NCBI GenBank assembly: GCA_947494925.1
Contig: CANLWS010000001.1
Span: 496,001-560,000, forward strand
Origin: an uncultured Alteromonadaceae bacterium
GTDB taxonomy: Bacteria > Pseudomonadota > Gammaproteobacteria > Enterobacterales > Alteromonadaceae
DNA: 64,000 nucleotides
Reading direction: 5' to 3'
In this document: piece by piece, positions 8,805-17,302 of the stretch
How positions within the stretch are numbered: position 1 is the first letter of the stretch
How the letters are laid out: the number at the start of each line of letters is the position of its first letter
Position numbers and translations under genes: made by a program
The notes under the pieces: generated by a model
Databases searched by the model: none
What the model was told of the DNA's origin: nothing
Seen by the model: the letters and a program-made list of their open reading frames with translations, nothing else

Positions 8805-9970
8805 GGAAAATCGTACTTCTCGCACTAGTTATAGTAGTTATTTTCGCAGGTTTAATCCTGGGGCCTGCTCTGGTTGAATATGACGGATATATTTTAGTGG
8901 TGATGGAACACGGGACTATGCAACTACGCGTATTTGGCGTATTTCTCCTGCTATTCGGTCTGTTTATTGTTGGCTGGTTACTCTTATGGGTAGTGAAAAA
9001 CCTCGTTCGCATGCTGTCCGGTTCTAAGTCCTGGTTGTGGAGTTGGAGTTCGCGAAAGCGCCAGAATGCTTTCACCGGGGGTTTGTTAGCACTCGCTTCA
9101 GGTGATTATGAGGAAGCGAGGAAGCATTTTTCCAGAATAGAGCACGAGGACTTTGACGGCGTAAATCTTCTCGCTGCGGCCGAGGTGGAACTACAACTTC
9201 AAAATCCAGACAAAGCATACTCGCTCTGGCAACAAGCAACATCCTTTCCGAAAGCCGTTTTAGCAGCGAAACTGAATCTAATCAGACATTGTCTTGCTCA
9301 AGATGATACCCAGCAGGCACGAGAACTGGTCGATAGTTTTGAAGAGAAACACAAGAAATTAAAAAGTGTCATTGTTGTCACTGCGCAAACCTTGGCTCAG
9401 TCGGGAAATTGGCGTGAACTAGAAGAGAAGCTACCTAAGTGGAAAAAAACGCTTGGACCAGACTATTCGGTTTGGCAGCAAAAGGCTTCGCAAGGTACCT
9501 TTGCGGAAATCGCCAGCAAAGAAGGTGCTATGCAACTTAAGCAAAATTGGCGTGAAAAGCCCAGGTCAGTAAAAAAAGACCCGGCTCAACAATCTGCTTA
9601 TGTTCAACAATTGCTTGCGCAGCAGATGTTCAACGATGCTCAGGATGCATTACTGGACTTTCAGAAAACTGGCCCGCATCCGATGCTACTTCCGTTAATG
9701 CGCCAACTAAAAGTTAAAGCACCGGGTTCATCAATTAAATCACTCGAGACTTGGATCAAAGCGGACGATTTGAATGCTGAATTATATTCAATATTGGGTG
9801 AGTTAGCATTCAATTCAGGTGATTTAGATTTGTCAGAAAAGGCCCTGGGTAGAGCAATAAATTTGAATCATGATCAACATGATCTCCAACTGATGGCAGC
9901 TATAAAAGAACAGCAAAATGACGACAAAAAAGCGCTCCAATTGTTCAAGGAAAGTGTTCAGTCACATTGA
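8801..9970 (+). CDS. hemY: HemY, TPR membrane protein of the haem operon
   Basis: 389 residues. Two N-terminal membrane helices (about 1-22 and 44-67) are followed by RKRQNAFTGGLLALASGDYEEARKHF, the HemY N-terminal signature, and by tetratricopeptide-like helices. The last repeats at about 325-385 include LGELAFNSGDLDLSEKALGRA. It is not the Bacillus HemY oxidase. It is thought to help late haem synthesis at the membrane, but this is not proven. It overlaps hemX by ATGA. No obvious terminator follows in the next 100 bp. Confidence 0.9.
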   Translation: MRKIVLLALVIVVIFAGLILGPALVEYDGYILVVMEHGTMQLRVFGVFLLLFGLFIVGWLLLWVVKNLVRMLSGSKSWLWSWSSRKRQNAFTGGLLALASGDYEEARKHFSRIEHEDFDGVNLLAAAEVELQLQNPDKAYSLWQQATSFPKAVLAAKLNLIRHCLAQDDTQQARELVDSFEEKHKKLKSVIVVTAQTLAQSGNWRELEEKLPKWKKTLGPDYSVWQQKASQGTFAEIASKEGAMQLKQNWREKPRSVKKDPAQQSAYVQQLLAQQMFNDAQDALLDFQKTGPHPMLLPLMRQLKVKAPGSSIKSLETWIKADDLNAELYSILGELAFNSGDLDLSEKALGRAINLNHDQHDLQLMAAIKEQQNDDKKALQLFKESVQSH

Positions 9971-10154
9971 GGAACTCAGGTAATTTATACCGAAATAATT
10001 TGATTTTTTTGTTGAGAGAAGTTGCTGAATATTAAATATTTCTCCTCCGCCGACCAATTTGACTCATGATTAGTTTGTCGCTGAAATGACTAAAACGTGC
10101 CTCTTCCCTATCTTTTTTGAGTAAGTAAAAGCATCCTCAAATCTACCGCAAGGC

Positions 10155-10182
10155 AATTAATGTAATACTCACTACATTAATT
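10155..10182. promoter_or_regulatory. Perfect dyad 1, candidate TetR operator
   Basis: AATTAATGTA, an 8-bp spacer, then TACATTAATT gives two perfect 10-bp arms. The size and symmetry suit a dimeric TetR-family repressor, and the TGTA/TACA core recurs in two further dyads before the tetR gene. Binding is inferred. Confidence 0.5.
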
Positions 10183-10204
10183 CATTATTGTTATTCGCTC
10201 AATA

Positions 10205-10232
10205 TTGTAGTGTATACTACATAAACTATATT
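10205..10232 (+). promoter_or_regulatory. Candidate promoter overlapping dyad 2
   Basis: TTGTAG (10205-10210), 16 bp, TATATT (10227-10232) forms a plausible sigma-70 promoter for the TetR gene. The dyad TGTAGT-GTAT-ACTACA (10206-10221) covers the -35 box and spacer, so a repressor bound there would block RNA polymerase. This fits autorepression but is unproven. Confidence 0.45.
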
Positions 10233-10319
10233 TATTAAGCTTACTTTGCTAAGTAAATAAACTAAAACCAAGAATTAAAATTATTCCGAGAGTTTCTGCA
10301 AACCAATAAATTAAGTATT

Positions 10320-10346
10320 TTGTAATTAACACTACATATATTACAA
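10320..10346. promoter_or_regulatory. Dyad 3, candidate operator near the TetR start
   Basis: TTGTAAT and ATTACAA are 7-bp perfect arms with a 13-bp spacer that contains ACTACAT, the half-site seen in dyads 1 and 2. It ends 32 bp before the ATG, inside the expected leader. Confidence 0.35.
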
Positions 10347-10378
10347 TCTCTGCAATCGTGGATTTTATATTTATTGTA

Positions 10379-10960
10379 ATGAGTAATACAAAACATCAGA
10401 AAAATATTGGAAGGCCTCGAAAATTTAGTAAAGAAGAAGGGTTGGATCAAGCTCAAAAGCTCTTTCATCAACATGGATTTGACTGCGTAAGTATTGCAGA
10501 TATCTGCGCCAACCTCGGCGTTCCACCTACTAGCATTTATGCAGCCTATGGGAGCAAGTTAAAGCTATATGAGCTTGTATTAGTACGATATTCTTCACAG
10601 TTTTTTGAAGGCCTTGATAAAGAACTGAAAGGCGCTAATTCAACCTCGGAAGTGTATCGTTCAACACTTGAATACTGCGCATTTTCCTATTTTCAGGATC
10701 CTGACTATCCGGGTAGTTTTTTTCTTGATGCTGGGTTAAATATAAAAGACGAATCTTTGCGTTTGCTGATAAAACATCACACCGATTTGCTACACAATAA
10801 GCTGGCAGAAAAACTAGAAAGTGTTAAGGCACAGAATCATTTTGAACTTGCGAAAAGTCTTGTGGTGTTACTCCGGGGACTTTCAAGTGAATTCCGCATA
10901 GGCTGCGAGCCTGAAGATTTGTTAATTACAACGGAAATATTTTGTAGCGCATTTGAGTAA
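10379..10960 (+). CDS. TetR family transcriptional regulator
   Basis: 193 residues. The N-terminal helix-turn-helix is clear: GRPRKFSKEEGLDQAQKLF, then GFDCVSIADICANLGVPPTS and IYAAYGSKLKLYELVL. The C-terminal ligand domain is not recognisable beyond the family (it contains FAYFQDP-like and GCEPEDLL elements that resemble AefR/AcrR-type regulators). ATG 10379 puts MSNTKHQKN in front of GRPRK; a GTG 21 bp upstream is an alternative. No Shine-Dalgarno stands out. There is no adjacent target gene, so the only visible candidate target is its own promoter with its three dyads. Confidence 0.85.
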   Translation: MSNTKHQKNIGRPRKFSKEEGLDQAQKLFHQHGFDCVSIADICANLGVPPTSIYAAYGSKLKLYELVLVRYSSQFFEGLDKELKGANSTSEVYRSTLEYCAFSYFQDPDYPGSFFLDAGLNIKDESLRLLIKHHTDLLHNKLAEKLESVKAQNHFELAKSLVVLLRGLSSEFRIGCEPEDLLITTEIFCSAFE

Positions 10961-11164
10961 GGCGTTGGTGTGAATACTTACTGTCAACAAGAGTTATAAA
11001 AATAATCACAGAACTTAAACAAGGCGGAAATAAATTCTAATTGCAGTAAGCGCTCACTTTTTGGGCTATTACCCTTTAACTCCAGGCACTTGAGGTTTCT
11101 GCAAGTCAAACTTCGCTAAAAACTGTACCCTTTGTAATTGGATGCGCGATTCTGCTAAATAAAA

Positions 11165-11193
11165 CTGGTAAAAAATTGCCAAATCATTAGAAT
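11165..11193 (+). promoter_or_regulatory. Probable promoter of the tRNA-Arg gene
   Basis: CTGGTA (11165-11170), 17 bp, TAGAAT (11188-11193), followed by the G+C-rich ATCGCCC just before the tRNA. A GC-rich discriminator is typical of stringently controlled stable-RNA promoters. The -35 box is weak. Confidence 0.45.
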
Positions 11194-11207
11194 CATCGCC
11201 CTAACAC

Positions 11208-11284
<77 letters not shown>

Positions 11285-11348
11285 TTTCGCTCTTCGGAAA
11301 TTCCTCTTAGTTTTAATTCAAAGATCAATATCAAATATTCCTAGTCGC

Positions 11349-11472
11349 GCATCTGAGAGATGAGAGCCTCTTGGTTCGACAAAATTGTCTGGAACAATTT
11401 TGAACATGCGAAGCATGGTCGCGAAGCGACGACCACCAGGGATGGTGGGAGCAATCCTCTCGGGTGCGCCAT
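11349..11472 (+). pseudogene. Decayed tRNA-Arg copy split in its T loop
   Basis: A remnant begins GCATCTGAGAGATGAGAGC and reaches TTGGTTCGA, resembling the 5' part and T-arm start of the neighbouring tRNA. It is then interrupted by about 70 bp of hairpin-rich DNA and resumes with AATCCTCTCGGGTGCGCCA, the exact tRNA 3' end. The anticodon arm is not recognisable, so it cannot make a functional tRNA. The 3' match is certain; the 5' assignment is weaker. Confidence 0.55.
11380..11448. repeat. Four-hairpin element inserted in the tRNA remnant
   Basis: Four perfect stem-loops lie almost back to back: a 9-bp stem CAAAATTGT/ACAATTTTG with a 5-nt loop (11380-11402), CATGC-GAA-GCATG (11405-11417), GTCGC-GAA-GCGAC (11418-11430) and CCACCA-GGGA-TGGTGG (11433-11448). 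No open reading frame explains it. The compact structure looks like a REP/MITE-type repeat or a structured RNA. Whether it recurs in the genome cannot be seen from one copy. Confidence 0.7.
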
Positions 11473-11483
11473 TTCACTCTTCG
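11453..11483 (+). repeat. Direct repeat copy 2 (tRNA 3' end plus flank)
   Basis: Second copy of the 31-bp segment that ends the tRNA-Arg at 11266-11296; one base differs (A at 11476 for G at 11289). It immediately follows the hairpin element. Confidence 0.85.
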
Positions 11484-11532
11484 ATATTACCTCTAGCATT
11501 GATCTGTAAATAAAACTAATTTCTCCTGAATA

Positions 11533-11559
11533 CGCACCTGAGAGATGAAACCCTTTTGG
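11533..11559 (+). repeat. Third, more degraded tRNA-flank remnant
   Basis: CGCACCTGAGAGATGAAA and the following CCCTTTTGG resemble 11348-11374 (CGCATCTGAGAGATGAGA, then GCCTCTTGG), at a spacing of 185 bp, close to the 187-bp spacing of the other repeat pair. This suggests a decayed tandem array. The remaining 11285-11664 gap holds nothing else I can support. Confidence 0.5.
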
Positions 11560-11664
11560 ACCTGAACACTAGATGCAGAATGAGCCCCACCTTTAAGATA
11601 ACGTTTGCATAAGCTGAGTCTGGCTATTATTCACCGTCGTTATCACAAAATAGTGGAGTTTTGC

Positions 11665-13506
11665 TTATCCGCCATCGCCATCGCCGCCGTCACCTTCGCC
11701 ATCATTACCATCCATTTCACTATCACCTGTTGAGCCTTCGCCGCCAAGATTCGCTCCGTGCAAACGAACAAACAAGTGTGCTTCTTGCAACATTGAAAAT
11801 CTATGTAATTCACCGCTTGCCAGCAACGTAAATACTAAGCCCTTAGCAGTATGTGCCGGAATATGTAACCCAATAGAATGAAATGCATCCTTCGCACGTT
11901 GCCAGATGTGCGAGTATGGTCTGCTTTTAGACCACATTTCGGGTGGCATGATAAAGCTAGTTTTGCCCAAAAAATCATGTTTCTTTAATTGTTCTGCTTC
12001 CCAAACTGTGCCAGGTCTATCCGAAGGTAACATAATGATGTGTTTCGCCTTGTGCATCAGTTTGAGAACATCTTGTTGCCAAACTTCCTCTGTACTTTGC
12101 ACTCGTGCAGCTCCTGCATATTCGCCTGGCACGCCAAATGTGACTAAAATTATACGATTGGCGAGAAATCGACTAATTGAGGATTCGAAATCGTTTGTAC
12201 CTATTTTAATCTTGCCGGTGCTTTCAAATGCACGTAAATACAAAATAAATTCTTTGTGATCACCCTGTGCGCAATCGCTGGTTAGCAATAAGTTGGCTTT
12301 CTCATCAAAAAGACTATGCATGCGTGAGAGCGCTCTATTCCTTCTTGATACTTCCAGAAATAAACCGATTACACTGGTTATAAACCCCGCCCATGCAAAA
12401 TATCCAGCATATATATATGCAGAGTCGTTTGTATAAGGACTCCCAGAATACAGCCACAGAATAAGATTAGTAATAGCCAACAGTCCTAATAGTACGACAA
12501 TGGCCAGAATTCTTTTTGCCTGAACAATGATGCTTTCATCAGTGATAATTTGATATTCATCTGTCAACCTCTTAAGTTGGAAATCCATCAAGGTTTGAAT
12601 GTATTCGGTATGACTATAAGTTTGTCCAGCATTCCATTGTTCGACAGCTTTCTGGGTAGGCAAACCATGCTGAAAAGTCGTTTTGAAACATGCCACATCC
12701 CACGCGGAGTACAAATAAGTTAGGGAAGACACCAGGCTCATTAGCGGCATCGAGAGCGGAAAGGCGTAATTCATGTTACCGCTTGATCCAGGAAAAATTA
12801 TGGCAAGAGGCACAAAGCATACAAATATCATGACAAAATGAACTGAAATAAAGCGCATAAACATAATGTGTTTTGGAGAATTGGCTTGCCGACCAATCAA
12901 CTCAGCAAATGATAGAGTTGGTGCACTTACAGTGTTTTTTACATTGCAAGGAGTTTCATTTGTTGCTTGGTTTTTTATGAGTTTCTCAATTCGTTTGCGT
13001 TTAAACTGCTTAAGAATATGAGTATCTCGTCCATTTTTAAGATAAAAGAGTGCGTCGCGCTGGCTCTTATCTTCTAAGGAAACAAGAGCACCATATTCAA
13101 GCAAGAGTTTAACTGACGACTCAGAGCCTTGGGCGCAAGCGTACATCAAGGCTGTTCTTCCAGCTAAATTGGCATAATTTGGTTCTACTCCAGCGTCTAA
13201 AAGCAATTGCAAACATTCATGCTTTTCATATTTACTGGCGACCATATGTGCTGTCAGCCCTCTAAAATCTTCCACATTTAAATCGTGGTGTACATTCAGA
13301 ATTTGTTCAACTGCTTCTCGGTTGCCTATTTTACAGGCAAAAATTAACGGCGTTTGGCCTATATCATTTCTAAGCTCAGTTTGAATATTGTCTTGAACGC
13401 TTTCAGAAAGTGCGCTTATGTTGTTTTGCGCTATAAGCGCGAAGATCTCAGGCTGTCCCTTGGCCAGACGCAGTGAACGCTTTGAAACTTCGTAAGACAC
13501 AATCAA
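11665..13506 (-). CDS. Ankyrin-repeat, four-helix membrane protein with C-terminal GTVWE domain
   Basis: 613 residues, function unknown. About three to four ankyrin repeats (48-160; for example GQTPLIFACKIGNREAVEQ, GRTALMYACAQGSE) precede a basic linker (168-178), a helix pair at about 218-268, and two more membrane helices at 333-353 and 363-385. A cytosolic domain (415-575) has YLRAFE at 423-428, a KHIIMLPSD strand and GTVWEAEQL at 499-507; the pattern recalls TIR/SLOG-like Rossmann sensor domains, but that is inference. The last 27 residues are almost only Gly, Asp, Glu and Ser. It starts at TTG 13506, overlapping the preceding stop as TTGA; GTG 13500 is possible. Confidence 0.7.
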   Translation of the reverse strand: MIVSYEVSKRSLRLAKGQPEIFALIAQNNISALSESVQDNIQTELRNDIGQTPLIFACKIGNREAVEQILNVHHDLNVEDFRGLTAHMVASKYEKHECLQLLLDAGVEPNYANLAGRTALMYACAQGSESSVKLLLEYGALVSLEDKSQRDALFYLKNGRDTHILKQFKRKRIEKLIKNQATNETPCNVKNTVSAPTLSFAELIGRQANSPKHIMFMRFISVHFVMIFVCFVPLAIIFPGSSGNMNYAFPLSMPLMSLVSSLTYLYSAWDVACFKTTFQHGLPTQKAVEQWNAGQTYSHTEYIQTLMDFQLKRLTDEYQIITDESIIVQAKRILAIVVLLGLLAITNLILWLYSGSPYTNDSAYIYAGYFAWAGFITSVIGLFLEVSRRNRALSRMHSLFDEKANLLLTSDCAQGDHKEFILYLRAFESTGKIKIGTNDFESSISRFLANRIILVTFGVPGEYAGAARVQSTEEVWQQDVLKLMHKAKHIIMLPSDRPGTVWEAEQLKKHDFLGKTSFIMPPEMWSKSRPYSHIWQRAKDAFHSIGLHIPAHTAKGLVFTLLASGELHRFSMLQEAHLFVRLHGANLGGEGSTGDSEMDGNDGEGDGGDGDGG

Positions 13507-14006
13507 ATAAGTGTCGAAAAATACATGATGAGTACGAACACATGCAAAATTATAAACACATTAGGCACCCTAACTTCCAAATTTGAAAAAGGACGATGAA
13601 CAGCGGGATTCTTCCCTTCTTCTAGCAAAAGCCACTCGGCACCATATACTCCAATTGGTAATTTAGACTCGAGCGCTAATATCACATCAAATTTGGCACC
13701 ATTTAACTCCCTATAAGACAGGATCATTCTTCGCCATGTATAACAAATTGCAACGCCTGCAAATGAGACAGCAAACAACGCATAGTTAACTGTTAGACTC
13801 TCGATGCTCAAATAGCTTAAAAATGATAGCAGCACAGTGTTTATTGTCAGAAAAAAACTATTGGCGGTTTGGCGCCTATTACTTATTTGTTCGACAGAGG
13901 CAATACACAGTTTGTAGTAATCCAGCACTTGTGGGTCACTGAGGTTGCTGTTTTCCTTTGATGTGTTAAATAAGGTGTCTTCAAAGCCATTTAACTTTGT
14001 TGTCAT
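13503..14006 (-). CDS. RipA-like small octameric-type membrane protein
   Basis: 167 residues with a cytosolic N-terminus and membrane helices at about 50-69, 72-91 and 148-165. The block DYYKLCIASVEQISNRRQTA with NSFFLTINT, then YRELNGAKFDVILALE, LP, EWLLLEEGK and EVRVPNVF matches what I know of the RipA-family membrane proteins, first described in Francisella. No enzyme motif is present. Its stop overlaps the start of the ankyrin gene by four bases, so the two are co-translated and probably work together at the inner membrane. AGGA lies eight bases before the ATG. The family name is recognition from memory, not from a search. Confidence 0.68.
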   Translation of the reverse strand: MTTKLNGFEDTLFNTSKENSNLSDPQVLDYYKLCIASVEQISNRRQTANSFFLTINTVLLSFLSYLSIESLTVNYALFAVSFAGVAICYTWRRMILSYRELNGAKFDVILALESKLPIGVYGAEWLLLEEGKNPAVHRPFSNLEVRVPNVFIILHVFVLIMYFSTLI

Positions 14007-14046
14007 TCTTGATTCCTATAAGGCGATCAATGAAAAGCTATTGAGT

Positions 14047-14075
14047 AGAATAGAAGACATCATTGCGCTATTCAA
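14047..14075 (-). promoter_or_regulatory. Candidate promoter of the RipA-like/ankyrin operon
   Basis: On the minus strand TTGAAT (14075-14070), 17 bp, TATTCT (14052-14047), ending 40 bp before the ATG. The -35 box lies in the small palindrome GCTATTCAATAGC, which could be an operator. Confidence 0.5.
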
Positions 14076-14572
14076 TAGCGGCATTTTTGTTGTGATTCAG
14101 ACAATATAGATGAAGTAAGTTCAAAATTTATGCCTAATAGTCAATCACTTGGAACTTACAATAGATTTCTAATTAAGCTGAAACTGGCAGGCTTTGGAAC
14201 CCATATGAATCCTCAATCAAGTTGGGAATGTGGGGTAAACCACTAACACTTCGAGACAACCCCAAAATGTGGCGGCGGCGTGTCTATAAATTGGAACAAG
14301 TCCACTCTCGGCCGTCACTTGTCTATTATGTCACCTATTTGTTCATACACTATTGAGACGACAACGCTTAACCCTTACGTTTCATGTAAGATTCGTCACG
14401 GATGTGTTTAGTTTGAATCTAAAGATAACCGCTTAATTTGAGCGTGGAAATACTTTGCTAGCCTCCCACGTAAAATAAAGAAGTTTAGATAAGGTCCACA
14501 TATTAGCCTTGTCCTTAAACCCAATTCGTTTTAAGTTCCACAACTCGAAATTTATAAAATGGACAATTTGCC
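14076..14572. other. About 500-bp intergenic stretch between divergent genes
   Basis: No gene, RNA or clear repeat is supported here. I looked for a further copy of the tRNA-Arg 3' end that would mark an integration boundary and saw none. The promoter of the M1 peptidase gene must lie here, but no box pair stands out. Confidence 0.4.
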
Positions 14573-17302
14573 ATGGAATTCAGCGGTACCTATGCGAAAG
14601 GGAACACTTTTCTTTTATTCACTCTTTTTTTGATACTTTCAACCTTGGTTGGTGTCAGCCAAGCGGAAACGGGAAAATCAGTCACGCCTGCAGGCATGCT
14701 ACCTGAAACAGCTTCGCCAACTCATTACTCTCTGAACTTAGATATAGATCCGGAACTTGGTGATTTTGCGGGCATTGTGAAGATTGATATCGACATACAT
14801 CAACCCGTCGATCATTTTTACATTCACGGTAAGCATCTGACCATTGAGACAATGAGCTTGGCTGGAAATGACCAGACATTTGATGCCGCTAAGATTCTGC
14901 CAACCGATCTCGACGATGTTTTGAAGGTTTCGGCTGGCAGCACACTCGTAATTGGACAATATAGATTGACGATTTCCTATAAGGCACCATTTAACGGGAA
15001 TCTTGAAGGCATTTATCGGGTTAAGGAGGGCGACCAGCATTTTATATTTAGTCAGATGCAGGCTATTGCAGCTCGTTTGGCATTTCCTTCTTTTGACGAA
15101 CCCCGATTTAAAACCCCCTTTGATGTATCTGTCACCACTAAGTCAGATTTGTCGGTTATCGCCAATGCACCTGAACACTCAGTTACAAGTGAAGATGACG
15201 GGGTAAAAACCGTAACATTCGCAACAAGTAAACCTATTCCTACCTATTTATTTGCTTTGGCTGTAGGGGACTTCGATATCGTTGAGTGGCTACCCATTGC
15301 TCCGACTGAAGTACGGAACTTTTCTATTCCTCTGCGCGGTATAGCACTTCGTGGAAAAGGCAAAGACTTAGCGTATGCGCTGGAACACACCGCTGCTGTA
15401 TTAAATGCGCTGGAAGATTATTTTCAGATACCCTATCCTTATAAAAAGCTCGATATTCTTGCAGTCCCCGACTTTGCAGCAGGCGCGATGGAAAACCCTG
15501 GGGCAATAACTTATCGGGAACAATTGTTGTTACTAGATGACAAAGCCTCTATCAGTCAAAAGCGTCGCTACAAATATGTTCACTCACATGAACTTGCTCA
15601 TCAGTGGTTTGGTAATTTAGTCACTCCCAGATGGTGGAATGATATATGGCTCAACGAGGCATTTGCCACCTGGATTGGACATATAGCTTTGCATCGCCAT
15701 TTTCCTGAAGAACAATGGCGCCGTGAGCTAGTTTCAGATGCACAGAATGTGATGAATTCGGACAGTATTCCTTCATCTCGTAAAATTCGTAATCCCATTC
15801 AAAATAATGGCGACATATTAACTGCGTTCGACGGCATCACCTACCAAAAGGGTAGCTCTGTATTAACCATGTTTGAAGCCTTTATAGGTGAAGAGCGATT
15901 CCGAAATGGTGTGCAAAAATATATGCAGAAATATGCTTGGGGCACTACTGATGCATTCGACTTTATGGAAATGATTACGGCTGAGGCGGGCAAAGAAAAT
16001 TCAGTGATACTTATGAATTCATTTCGCGATTTCATAGAACAGGTCGGAGTACCGTTGCTTAATGTGACCAGCGAGTGCAAGGACAACCGCACCAATATTA
16101 CGCTCAGACAAGAGCGCTATAAGCCATTGGGAACGGAGTTTAAGAACAACACGCAATGGAAAATTCCAGCTTGTTTCGTCTATGAAACTGACGGCGTGGT
16201 GCGCAATCAATGCGAATTGGTTACTCAGCCTCAACAGACTGTCACACTCGACACTTTAAGTTGCGTTGATTGGACTATGCCTAATGCCAATGCGTCGGGT
16301 TACTACCGCTTTAATATGGACTCAAAAGGGTGGCAAAGTCTTTTTTCCAATATGCACAAGCTGTCCGAGATTGAAGCCGGTGCAATAGTGGATAGCTTCG
16401 AAGCTGCCTACAATGCTGGCACCATTTCGCTCTCGGATTATTTGGCCGTGCTGCCTGAAACTTTGAAATCTGATTCCTGGGAAGTGCGACTATCTGGATT
16501 GGGTAATTTGGTAACACTGATCTCGTTTGCAAATGATGAACATAAAAATGCGCTGAGACAATTAGGTAGCGATATTTACAAACAAGCTGCTGACGAAATG
16601 GGATTCGAAACAACAACAGAATTGGACAAATCATCTCCGATAGACGCAGAAAAATTGCGCACTGGTTTAGTCTCGTTCATGGGTGCCACTGCAAAAGATA
16701 AATCCTATATTAAAAAACTTGCTTCGGCAGGTGCAAACTACATAGGTTTCAAAAAATCAGAGGCTGATAACGCAGCAATTCATTCAAGCTTAGTAGGCCC
16801 TGCGTTGGCAAATGCGACGCGTGAAAATGGTCTGCCATTCGCTAAAGCTCTGGTTGACTCAGCAATGACGTCTACAGACTCCACATTCCGGGGAAGAGCA
16901 TTTAACGCCCTAGCCACAACAGAGGAAAATTCAGTGGCACAGTTTTTAATGCCATTTATTCTTAACGAAGAAATCAAAGACAATGAGGCGATTTCATTTC
17001 TATTTGGCTTAATGAGAAATGACAAATTAGACAGTGTCACCTGGCCTTGGATTCAAAAGAACTTTGATAGAGTCGTCGAACGTATGCCATCAGACTATCA
17101 CGCTTTTTTACCCTATTTATTTTCCCGTGGGTGCAGTGAAACCGCACTTTCTCGCATGGAGGCGCTTATCAAGCCTAAGTTGGATGAGCTTGTCGGAGCC
17201 GCTCAGAACTATAATAAGGCAGAAGAAAGACTCGCTCAGTGCATCGCGCAAAAAGCGCACTTCGTCCCGCAAATTGAGGCGGTTTTAAGCAAACAGGAGT
17301 AA
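14573..17302 (+). CDS. Secreted M1 family metallo-aminopeptidase
   Basis: 909 residues. A signal peptide/membrane segment (about 11-31, ending VSQA) precedes an M1 peptidase. The substrate-recognition motif GAMEN is at 304-308, the zinc site HELAH at 339-343 with the third ligand Glu362 in NEAFA. Then come the usual catalytic domain and a helical ERAP1-like C-terminal domain (about 590-905). It removes N-terminal residues from peptides; the export signal indicates the periplasm or outside, suited to peptide scavenging. It is not cytosolic PepN, which lacks a signal. The ATG at 14573 has no visible Shine-Dalgarno. Confidence 0.92.
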   Translation: MEFSGTYAKGNTFLLFTLFLILSTLVGVSQAETGKSVTPAGMLPETASPTHYSLNLDIDPELGDFAGIVKIDIDIHQPVDHFYIHGKHLTIETMSLAGNDQTFDAAKILPTDLDDVLKVSAGSTLVIGQYRLTISYKAPFNGNLEGIYRVKEGDQHFIFSQMQAIAARLAFPSFDEPRFKTPFDVSVTTKSDLSVIANAPEHSVTSEDDGVKTVTFATSKPIPTYLFALAVGDFDIVEWLPIAPTEVRNFSIPLRGIALRGKGKDLAYALEHTAAVLNALEDYFQIPYPYKKLDILAVPDFAAGAMENPGAITYREQLLLLDDKASISQKRRYKYVHSHELAHQWFGNLVTPRWWNDIWLNEAFATWIGHIALHRHFPEEQWRRELVSDAQNVMNSDSIPSSRKIRNPIQNNGDILTAFDGITYQKGSSVLTMFEAFIGEERFRNGVQKYMQKYAWGTTDAFDFMEMITAEAGKENSVILMNSFRDFIEQVGVPLLNVTSECKDNRTNITLRQERYKPLGTEFKNNTQWKIPACFVYETDGVVRNQCELVTQPQQTVTLDTLSCVDWTMPNANASGYYRFNMDSKGWQSLFSNMHKLSEIEAGAIVDSFEAAYNAGTISLSDYLAVLPETLKSDSWEVRLSGLGNLVTLISFANDEHKNALRQLGSDIYKQAADEMGFETTTELDKSSPIDAEKLRTGLVSFMGATAKDKSYIKKLASAGANYIGFKKSEADNAAIHSSLVGPALANATRENGLPFAKALVDSAMTSTDSTFRGRAFNALATTEENSVAQFLMPFILNEEIKDNEAISFLFGLMRNDKLDSVTWPWIQKNFDRVVERMPSDYHAFLPYLFSRGCSETALSRMEALIKPKLDELVGAAQNYNKAEERLAQCIAQKAHFVPQIEAVLSKQE

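Larger units (their letters stand above)
9971..10378. other. 408-bp AT-rich regulatory gap before the TetR gene
   Basis: No convincing gene is found in this stretch. It contains three inverted repeats with TGTA/TACA cores and a candidate promoter, listed separately, and is clearly richer in A and T than its surroundings. No strong intrinsic terminator for the hem operon is visible. Confidence 0.5.

Noticed and set aside
8801-9970. HemY as protoporphyrinogen oxidase
   Set aside because: The protein has two N-terminal membrane helices and TPR-like repeats and no FAD-binding motif. The shared name with the Gram-positive enzyme is historical.
11349-11559. Regular repeats as a CRISPR array
   Set aside because: There are only two or three degenerate copies with a spacing of about 186 bp, they match a tRNA, and no cas gene lies nearby.
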